Shown piece by piece: positions 55,616 through 64,000 of a stretch of DNA of 64,000 bases (position 1 is its first letter; every line of letters starts with the position of its first letter). Below the pieces are notes generated by a model. It was given only the letters and a program-made list of their open reading frames with translations, was not told the origin of the DNA and ran no database searches. This DNA comes from Selaginella moellendorffii (Eukaryota; Streptophyta; Lycopodiopsida; Selaginellales; Selaginellaceae). Location of the stretch: the NCBI RefSeq assembly GCF_000143415.4, contig NW_003314284.1:664693-728692 (forward strand). The letters run 5' to 3'. A program made the position numbers and the translations under genes.

Positions 55616-57369
55616 TGTGAGACACAAAATCCCTAGGCCCCAAAGTGGAGCTGGAAGGGCGCCACATGGTAGTGGCCGAAGCGAGAGCCAAACGAACGTA
55701 ACACGTTTGGACCAAAAGCTCCGACTTGAAAAGTCAAGAGCGGGAGTGGAACTCCCAACGAAGTGCTCGAGGAATGAGCACGAAGCGAGCAAAAGGCGAG
55801 GCTCCAAAAAGGGACCCAAAAGGGCCAACACATGACACGTGGGAGTCCGAGATGGACCCGAGTTGGAGTCCGAAGTGGAGTCCGAGATGGACCTGAGTTG
55901 GAGTCCGAAGTGGAGTCCGAGATGGACCCGAGTTGGAGTCCGAAGTGGAGTCCGAGATGGACCCGAGATGGAGTCCGAGAAGGAGTCCGAGATGGACCCG
56001 AGATGGAGTCCGAGATGGATCCCGAGATGGAGTCCGAGGTGGACCCGAGATGGACCCGAAATGGAGTCCGAGATGGAGTCCGAGATGGACCCGAGATGGA
56101 CCCGAGATGGAGTCCGAGATGGACCCGAGATGGACCCGAAATGGAGTCCGAGATGGAGTCCGAGATGGACCCGAGATGGAGTCCGAGATGGAGTCCGAGA
56201 TGGAGTCCGAGATGGAGTCCGAAGTCGAGACCGAGACCGGGACCGAGACCGAGACCGAGATCGGGACCGAGACCGAGACCGAGGCCGAGGCCGAGGCCGA
56301 GACCGAGCCCGAGCCCGAGCCCGAGTCCGAGTCCGAGTCCGAGTCCGAGTCCGAGTCCGAGTCCGGAGCCTGAGAGGGTGAAAGCCCAAAGCGTTCGTCT
56401 CCCAGACCCTGGGGGGTTTAGTGAGCTCCAAAAGTATAGTAGGGGGAGGACTGCAGTGGAGCCAGTTTGGCCAGGAAAGGCCAGTTTGGCCCAGGAAGGC
56501 CGGACCCAGTGTTGGGTGATGAGCTGCCCACTGGGAAGTCCAAGACTAGAGTGAACACGGACCGACAAGTGGGGTAGCTTGGTGAAGTGTTCAAGAGCCG
56601 GCTCTAGTTCCCCCGGGAGATCGACTGGCCGATGCTCCCAGTCCAAGTGTGGGTGGCACTACCTACTTGGACACCTGTCGTGGCTCAACGGAACCTCGCT
56701 CTAAGCCCATGGCTAGAGCACCTAAAGGCGAAAGGCGAGGAGAGTACCCAGGTGGCTCGCGTAAGGCCACGGTGTTCCGAAATGTTGTCCCGAAGGCCCA
56801 GACTGTGGAAAGGAAGAGGAACAGTCCTCTAGGGTAGTGATCAAGGACACAGTCGTGTGGTGAGGAAGTCCCAGAGGACCGTGGGACTTAGTGGTCGGGC
56901 CTGTGGGTCTCGATCCAGTGGCAGTGTTGGCAAACACGGCCAGGGGCAGAAAGGGACTTAGTGGGAATTGACAAAGGGATATTGGGGAATGTTATTCCCC
57001 TTGTCGGTGGGCATCCTAAGGATGCTAAGGAGTGGATCTGAGATGACCACTCACGGATGGTTTGCCTAGTCTTGGAGAGCCAAGACGGTGATGCAAGTGG
57101 TATTGGACTACCAGTGTGGCAAAGGTGATTGGGTATGGCCTTAGCGTAACGGGCTGCTATGTCGGTGGTACCTTTGAGTGTCGGTCATGGGATTGGACAC
57201 GTGGAGCACTTGGACCAAGTGCAAATGTTAAGTGGCATGGATGCCATTCTCGGGGCTAGCAAGTCCCAAGTCCTGGATTGGACTTATGGAGGTGGTGAAT
57301 GAGACTCCTCCAAGTGGTCAAAGGTGTGGTTAAGTGACTAAAGTAGAATGGAAAATTTAGTCTCTTACA
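55616..57369 (+). repeat. 5' LTR of the complete LARD
   Basis: 1754 bp, with the two-part minisatellite at 55845-56375 (GAGATGGAGTCC-type then GAGACC/GAGTCC hexamers). The reading frames of up to 337 codons in it are due to this array. Confidence 0.9.
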
Positions 57370-57372
57370 ATT

Positions 57373-57384
57373 TGGTATCGGAGC
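57373..57384 (+). promoter_or_regulatory. Primer-binding site for initiator tRNA-Met
   Basis: TGGTATCGGAGC, one mismatch from the usual plant TGGTATCAGAGC, three bases inside the 5' LTR. Confidence 0.85.
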
Positions 57385-60300
57385 TGTTCCTTAGTCCGAC
57401 TTTTATTGGTGCTCAAGTATATCACCACTAGTGTTGGCATCGGAAGGTCCGAAGAGTGGGCCTATCCTTGAGGAGTAGCAAGTCGGGAAGACATGGCTCC
57501 CCATTATAGTTCATGTGTGAACTTGTAGACGAGGTGGTGGATAGAAAAGGGCCAATAATGGAACGACTTTGGGATCTTGGGAACAGTGCAAGGTTTTCCT
57601 CATTGAGTTGAGGATGTTTTCCAGATGAGCATTTGTCTCAGCAAATTGGCTAAGGTTGTTGTGGTAAACAACTAAAGTTGGGATCACGGGAAAGATAGAG
57701 ACTCCAAAACAATAAAGGAGTCACAAGATTATCCTCATATAGTTGAGGTTGGTGCTCATGAATGTGAGACCAGAGGTAATGACCGTGGGAGGTCAAATAC
57801 GGAAGAGGACTCAAGTCCTTGAAATGGTAGCCGGGGCTACCTTTAATAAATGCTGGAACAACCCAAGGAGTTGGGGGGTGTACTTAGAGATGAGTGGTAT
57901 TCTCATCGCATGGACAAGTAGTCCTAAGGGGCAAAAGTTGCCCCCAGAGAACAAAATCAAGTGTCGGAGTAACACTTGTGAAAATAGTCCTTTTGAGTAG
58001 GACAGGAATGCAAGAAGTGTATTCCAGTGAGCTAGTGCCTCACAAGTAGGACCTTACGGGTCTGTGGATTAACCAAGTCCAAAACTGCTGGATGACTCAA
58101 GTAGAGTCAACGGATGGTCCTAAAAGGACTGATGGAAGCATTTGGACTGTGGTGTGTTGTACCCCACAAAGGATGGGGGGGGGGATCATAGGATCCAAGG
58201 ATGAGAACAGAGGGTATCTCATCGATGGCAAAATGTGCCATGCTAAAGTTATGGGAAAGGTGTTCCCAGAAGAAAACAACTTTGACATAAAGTTGTGTGT
58301 GACCTCTATGGTGCAGTGCTAACGGATGGTTGGCATAAGAAAGAGCGGTGTTGGTCTTGGCAAAGACTTAGACACGAAGGGGAAATGTCATAGAGGTAGG
58401 CTCGTGGAGCCGATGGTGTGGAGACACCAAATGTGCCAAGGTGTGATACCTTGAGGCTATGTTGGTGGGTTCATGAGAACCCCTTGCCAAAGGAATCCCA
58501 ATGGAAATGGGAATAGCATAGCCTAAGCTGCAGAGCATGCAGTTGGAGTGTGGTGACCCAGATAATGATGGAGGTGTGAAAGCACCAAGCAATGAGTTGT
58601 AAGACTTGACAACTATGAGGCAACTAAGCAAGAGGTGCAAAATAACTGGTTAAACGGGTAGAAGGTAGCTACCCAAGACTTCTTAATAGCATAGGGAAGT
58701 TGGATATACCCTTACGGGGGATAAGTTGCTTGTGTTGCAATATAGTAAGTCAATGTCATAAAAGGAAATACTCATTGTCAAGAAAGCCATCATTGGGACA
58801 CCCGAACACTCTAGAACACCAGAGGGTGGTGTTTGATGTCGCGAGGGCAATGGATAAAGCCCAAGGGACTAAGTCCCTAGCGAATGATGGATAGAAGGTG
58901 CTATCCAAATGTCCAAGGTTGCGGAGACAGGAGAGGACTGTCTACCCGAGTTGGACAAAGCCAAAAATGGAATTTTGGCAAGGCTAGTGATGGGCATGTA
59001 AAGGCCCATAAGCAACAATGTAATCCCAGTGTGTGGGATTATAAGGTGAGCATACCCGGATTGAGGAACCACTCCCTAGGCTATTGGGTAGGTTCATCCC
59101 TAAGAATACTTGCTAAGGCATGATAGAAAGTGCAAAGCTATCCTCCTGGTCTGGAGGAGAATGACCAAAGGAAAGGTGTGAAGCCAAAAAGCAAGAAGTA
59201 AAGGGATAGAACCGAACCGTAGGAATCAAAGGGCATAACCAAGGTTGGTTATGCCAGCTGGGAGTGGAGAATCAAGTGGGGGCTCGAGGGTGTTGCCGCT
59301 AGCAACCGTGATGCCATGGAGAGTCTAAAATATGGAATTGTCCATGTTAGACTATGTGGCATTTGGAAGGCTTGCAAAAAGGGAGGCCTTAGCAAGCTGA
59401 GGGACAGAGTTCCTTCAAGGTTCCCAAAGACGATTCTAGGTAGCTTAGTACCTAGAAAGGCCAAGTGTAAATGGTTCATGGAACGCGCGAAATCAGAGTG
59501 GCGCAGCAGAAGCGTGGTCTTGAAGCTTGCCATGAGGCAAGGCTATCAAGGTTAGGGAAGTAGTTCCCAAAGGTTCAAAGAGATTGCTTTGAACGAAAGT
59601 CGATGGTCAAGGACTTTCACGCTTATGCAGGAACCATGTTACAGTGGTCGGAGGACTTGCCAAGCGAGATTGGCACGTCGGGGGAACAAATACCCTAGTT
59701 GAAGGTGATAACTTCAAAAAGGGTGGGCCATGGGGCCGAGCATGGAGGAGTCCATGCATGATCACAGACATGTCAAGTGAGAGGACTTGGCAGTGTGGAG
59801 GAACTAGGTTCCTAAACTGTGATCTGTAGCGCGCTTTAAAAATAAGTTGGTGCACCGGCGTGGGGAGTCACGCCAGGCATCTTGTGTGATGCCGTCCGTA
59901 GATGCATATACGGAGGTTGGGTTCGAGTCCCGACCCTCTAGTGCTTGGGTTCGAGTCCCAAATCACTAGGGCGTGGTGATGGTTTGGAATATGAGGACAC
60001 TCATATTTCGGTGGTCATGGACTCTCAGTGGGGAGACTGGTTTGGGCACACCGCCAAGCGAGGGATGCCTCGGAGTCGTGATGCACGGTTAGATTGCTTA
60101 GTGTGAAAGCTTAGCATATCTAACTTGAACGCTTTGGTGCAAGTGGCACCAAGGTCGTGGTGAGTGAGATGGGGACACCTAATCTCAGTTGCTATGAACC
60201 CTTGGCCGTAAGGGCTGGCTTGGGTGCACCGCCAAGTGTGGGGGATGCCCCCGGGGTTATAGTCAACAACTTGGAGGTCTAGAAGACCAAGTACCTCTTG

Positions 60301-61514
60301 GCAACTCTGTTAAGGTGCCAAGGTGAGATCACTAGGTGATCTTATGGCCAGATAAGGACAAGGTCCTTGGTTGGCTAAGGAATGAAGTTTCTGGTTCAAA
60401 ATGTTGAAATTGAACTGTTTAAGGTGGTGTGGCTTGGTCGTGATGACCAAGTGGGAAGAGCACCTAAGGGAAATAAACTATGTCCGTGCGATGGCATAGT
60501 GAGTCCGAGGAAAGTAGTCTCTATAAAAGACCCATGGGAGGGTCACGAAGTTGGGCCATGGATAGAGCCCATAGCAGAAGATGCTAAAGAGACGTACTAG
60601 GGGTCAACATCCTCCGGACTTGGCAAAGAAGAGTCTTTGTTATGGAACCGAAACAATACCTCAAGAAGGGAGGTAGAGATTCGATGTTGCTTGGTGCAAC
60701 AATCAACGGATAGGAGCAAAAGATGAGTGGCCAAGATAGGGCCGTGGAATCCCTTGGAAGGAATCCAAGTGAAAAAGTTAGGCGAGGAACACTGATGTGT
60801 TGGACGCTAACAAGTTGCGGGAAAGGAAGTGTGTTTCCAAGGAGGGATTCCAAAATGCTCCGATTTGGCGAAAGTGGAAGCTCCAAGGGAGGGAGCGGTA
60901 AGGTAGCCAAATGATAGGGCCATGAACAGCCCTAGCACAAAGTATGATAACTGGAACTTTGGCACGAAATAGAAGAGAGGATGATGGTGCCCTCGAGTAG
61001 AGAACTTCCTAGGATGGGAAGTGGAGTTGCACAAAAAGGTGCAAGGCAAGGTGTCGGAGACACCTAGGAAATTGACTCCAAGAAGTCAAAATTCAAAGTT
61101 CCAAAGTGCAAAGGTTATATCGATGGAAATCAAGACTACTCGAGAAGGAGTAGTGGGATTGACTTAAAGAAGGGTCTCTAAGAGGTTTAGCGAGGACTAA
61201 ACCAATAAAAGGAGAGAACCACTACATGTGGTCCAATCAATCTCTAAGTTGGAAAGACTACCCTCCTTAGAGGATAGGCAAGGCATGGTGAGCCTTTGGT
61301 GTCAAACCATGGAGGCCTATGCAAAAGGCATGGTGAGCCTTCAATGTCAAACCATTGACGAATATGGAGAAGGCATGGTGAGCCTTCAATGTCAAACCAT
61401 TGACAAATATTGGCTAGGTGCCAAGGATGGAAATGGTAACACACGCGAGTGTTACTTTACAAAATGGTTTACCGTTCGATGAGGACATCGAACTTCGTCT
61501 AGGGGTGGTGGAGT
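57385..61514. other. LARD interior, noncoding
   Basis: 4.1 kb without a recognisable protein domain. Parts are conserved, in pieces, at 5628-6146, 40420-45370, 47008-48609 and 50819-51337, so it evolves as noncoding repeat DNA. A short direct repeat of about 60 bp (AAGGCATGGTGAGCC-type) lies near 61285-61400. Confidence 0.7.
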
Positions 61515-63280
61515 TGTGAGACACAAAATCCCTAGGCCCCAAAGTGGAGCTGGAAGGGCGCCACATGGTAGTGGCCGAAGCGAGAGCCAAACGAACGTAA
61601 CACGTTTGGACCAAAAGCTCCGACTTGAAAAGTCAAGAGCGGGAGTGGAACTCCCAACGAAGTGCTCGAGGAACGAGCACGAAGCGAGCAAAAGGCGAGG
61701 CTCCAAAAAGGGACCCAAAAGGGCCAACACATGACACGTGGGAGTCCGAGATGGACCCGAGTTGGAGTCCGAAGTGGAGTCCGAGATGGACCTGAGTTGG
61801 AGTCCGAAGTGGAGTCCGAGATGGACCCGAGTTGGAGTCCGAAGTGGAGTCCGAGATGGACCCGAGATGGAGTCCGAGAAGGAGTCCGAAGTGGAGTCCG
61901 TGGTGGACCCGAGATGGACCCGAAATGGAGTCCGAGATGGAGTCCGAGGTGGACCCGAGATGGACCCGAAATGGAGTCCGAGATGGAGTCCGAGATGGAC
62001 CCGAGATGGAGTCCGAGATGGAGTCCGAGATGGAGTCCGAGATGGACCCGAGATGGAGTCCGAGATGGAGTCCGAGATGGACCTGAGATGGACCCGAGAT
62101 GGAGTCCGAGATGGAGTCCGAGATGGAGTCCGAGATGGAGTCCGAAGTCGAGACCGAGACCGGGACCGAGACCGAGACCGAGATCGGGACCGAGACCGAG
62201 ACCGAGGCCGAGGCCGAGGCCGAGCCCGAGCCCGAGTCCGAGTCCGAGTCCGAGTCCGAGTCCGAGTCCGAGTCCGGAGCCTGAGAGGGTGAAAGCCCAA
62301 AGCGTTCGTCTCCCAGACCCTGGGGGGTTTGGTGAGCTCCAAAAGTATAGTAGGGGGAGGACTGCAGTGGAGCCAGTTTGGCCAGGAAAGGCCAGTTTGG
62401 CCCAGGAAGGCCGGACCCAGTGTTGGGTGATGAGCTGCCCACTGGGAAGTCCAAGACTAGAGTGAACACGGACCGACAAGTGGGGTAGCTTGGTGAAGTG
62501 TTCAAGAGCCGGCTCTAGTTCCCCCGGGAGATCGACTGGCCGATGCTCCCAGTCCAAGTGTGGGTGGCACTACCTACTTGGACACCTGTCGTGGCTCAAC
62601 GGAACCTCGCTCTAAGCCCATGGCTAGAGCACCTAAAGGCGAAAGGCGAGGAGAGTACCCAGGTGGCTCGCGTAAGGCCACGGTGTTCCGAAATGTTGTC
62701 CCGAAGGCCCAGACTGTGGAAAGGAAGAGGAACAGTCCTCTAGGGTAGTGACCAAGGACACAGTCGTGTGGTGAGGAAGTCCCAGAGGACCGTGGGACTT
62801 AGTGGTCGGGCCTGTGGGTCTCGATCCAGTGGCAGTGTTGGCAAACACGGCCAGGGGCAGAAAGGGACTTAGTGGGAATTGACAAAGGGATATTGGGGAA
62901 TGTTATTCCCCTTGTCGGTGGGCATCCTAAGGATGCTAAGGAGTGGATCTGAGATGACCACTCACGGATGGTTTGCCTAGTCTTGGAGAGCCAAGACGGT
63001 GATGCAAGTGGTATTGGACTACCAGTGTGGCAAAGGTGATTGGGTATGGCCTTAGCGTAACGGGCTGCTATGTCGGTGGTACCTTTGAGTGTCGGTCATG
63101 GGATTGGACACGTGGAGCACTTGGACCAAGTGCAAATGTTAAGTGGCATGGATGCCATTCTCGGGGCTAGCAAGTCCCAAGTCCTGGATTGGACTTATGG
63201 AGGTGGTGAATGAGACTCCTCCAAGTGGTCAGAGGTGTGGTTAAGTGACTAAAGTAGAATGGAAAATTTAGTCTCTTACA
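61515..63280 (+). repeat. 3' LTR of the complete LARD
   Basis: 1766 bp, matching the 5' LTR along its length, with a differently arranged minisatellite at 61742-62285. Confidence 0.9.
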
Positions 63281-64000
63281 CACATGCCATTCAATAGCAA
63301 CATTGGCATGCACCAATTGGGCTCTCGAGTGCAGTCCGGTTACAGATGGCGTGTAGCCTCACGCCATCTTAGGATGCAGCCTCAAGACATCTGATGCAGT
63401 GGTGAATGGCGTGTGGCCTCACGTTATTTCCAGCTGCTAACTTTTCATCTGTCAGCTCTAATTGTTGTGCATTTCTGAACAGGCAAGGAATTGCGTTCTT
63501 CTTCCAGCCACTGTCAATGTGGATGCAGAGAAGGGGGAGGAGCTCACCAGTTGGACTTTCGGGATGGAAGGCGAGGATTTGAGGCTGTACAACACAGATG
63601 GTGGGAGAAAAGAATGCATGGGGATCCTCATCCAAGTGACAGACACTCCATGCAGTTCCATGCAAGAATATGGACTGGCACTTGTGGTAGAGACAGCATC
63701 CGCCTTCAAGATCCACCTTGCACATCCTAGCGGCTTCCCGGAGGGGGGCAACGGCTATGAGGAATTCCTAGAGGGAGTTAGGGAGAGGTTGTCCAGGAGG
63801 CCCACAATTTCAAAGACGCTGTGGGTCTATGAAGATCACATGGAATCCACGGACCTCACCTACGGCGATGTTCAAAAACTATATTCCAACATTGAGCCGT
63901 TGAGAGTGACTCCAGTTCGCGAAGCGAAGGGGAAGGGGGTCGATCTGGAAACTACCCCGAAGTAGAAAAGGGTGGTCAAGCTCAAGCCGACGTCCGACTC
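63281..64000. mobile_element. DUF7869-type transposon, copy 3, part 2
   Basis: Continuation of copy 3 after the LARD: the joined sequence matches the reverse of 407-620 in copy 1 up to GAACAGGCAAG (63487), including palindromes at 63346-63367 and 63406-63427, and then goes on where copy 1 is cut by LTR-B. It carries the reading frame at 63483-63965. Confidence 0.7.
63483..63965 (+). CDS. Second gene of the transposon, 3' exon (unknown protein)
   Basis: An open exon of 160 codons after a good 3' splice site (TGCATTTCTGAACAG ending at 63482), ending at TAG 63963-63965. It has no ATG near its start, so an upstream exon is needed; a GTAAGT donor at 55574 is a candidate but the joined frame was not clean. 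The product has no family I recognise: ELTSWTFGMEGEDLRLYN, then GILIQVTDTP, VVETASAFKIHLAHPSGFPEGG and LWVYEDHMESTDLTYGDVQKLY, with a basic end. The codon pattern looks like a real protein (mixed strands and helices, few repeats). It is divergent from the transposase-like gene in the same element, so it may be an accessory factor. Confidence 0.5.
   Translation, partial: ARNCVLLPATVNVDAEKGEELTSWTFGMEGEDLRLYNTDGGRKECMGILIQVTDTPCSSMQEYGLALVVETASAFKIHLAHPSGFPEGGNGYEEFLEGVRERLSRRPTISKTLWVYEDHMESTDLTYGDVQKLYSNIEPLRVTPVREAKGKGVDLETTPK

Larger units (their letters stand above)
55616..63280 (+). mobile_element. Complete non-autonomous LTR retrotransposon (LARD, family A)
   Basis: 5' LTR 55616-57369 (TGTGAGACAC to TCTCTTACA), primer site 57373-57384 (TGGTATCGGAGC), noncoding interior to 61514, a purine-rich tract (AGGGGTGGTGGAG, about 61500-61513), and 3' LTR 61515-63280. 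The flanking duplication is CACAT (55611-55615 and 63281-63285). The 4.1-kb interior has no gag, protease, reverse transcriptase or integrase; frames up to 108 codons lack family features. The two LTRs are very similar except for unit numbers in the minisatellite, which fits a fairly young insertion. It depends on enzymes of another element. It interrupts transposon copy 3. Confidence 0.9.

Noticed and set aside
55845-56375. Short regular repeats as a possible CRISPR array
   Set aside because: There are no unique spacers of constant length, and the DNA is plant nuclear; it is a minisatellite.
55633-56646. Long reading frames (337 codons and several others on both strands) in LTR-A
   Set aside because: They lie in a stop-free minisatellite; the same happens at 61532-62557, 29106-30134, 49225-49954 and 61662-62465. 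The translations are simple repeats (for example GLGLGLGL, RTRTRTRT, SDSDSD) and change with unit number.
57743-60910. Short frames (60-108 codons) in the LARD interior
   Set aside because: None resembles gag or pol and they are not preserved in the LARD copies at 40420-45370 and 47008-48609.

Overview
This is plant nuclear DNA, most probably from a lycophyte of the Selaginella type. The reasons are very short introns (46-73 bp) with exact GT-AG borders, an intronless organelle-type PPR-E gene next to several broken PPR fragments, a split CROOKED-NECK splicing-factor gene, a chloroplast light-harvesting-like protein, and dense nested plant LTR retrotransposons primed by initiator tRNA-Met. 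There are two assembly gaps (9281-9739 and 27936-28035). The species is inferred, not proven.

Layout. 1-406 is the end of an LTR (family B). 407-5627 is copy 1 of an unusual DNA transposon that encodes a DUF7869-type protein, here proposed to be a DDE transposase. 5628-6672 is the leader and LTR of a non-autonomous retrotransposon (family A, LARD-like). 6673-14133 is copy 2 of the transposon, the only one that keeps the whole catalytic region. 14300-17060 is a graveyard of PPR, LRR and 2-oxoglutarate-oxygenase fragments. 17351-22861 is the live host-gene island: a light-harvesting-like protein, a small Pkr1-like membrane protein, a PPR-E protein, and CROOKED-NECK on the opposite strand from a shared 198-bp promoter region. 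23047-23560 is a dead basic-secretory-protein gene. 24000-30545 is a decayed Ty3/gypsy element split by a solo LTR-A, which is itself split by a solo LTR-B. 30230-49238 is AT-rich retrotransposon debris: LARD pieces, solo LTRs and two nested miniature LTR elements. 49239-51337 is an LTR-A plus leader that runs into copy 3 of the transposon (51338-55615, continuing 63281-64000, minus orientation). Copy 3 is split by a complete 7.7-kb LARD (55616-63280) whose 5-bp target duplication is intact.

The most interesting content is the DUF7869 element. One copy has a long reading frame with a D...D...E-like pattern, broken only by two in-frame TAG codons. The two other copies share one exact 2.6-kb internal deletion that removes the second and third acidic residues but leaves an open 532-codon frame, a structure that recalls internally deleted repressor derivatives of P elements. 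The element is sprinkled with a 22-bp palindrome (half-site ATGGCATGAGG), two copies of which lie in frame inside the transposase. Copies 1 and 3 also share the same fusion to a LARD leader (LTR, primer-binding site, about 0.5 kb), so they were copied together either by duplication or as cargo of the retrotransposon.
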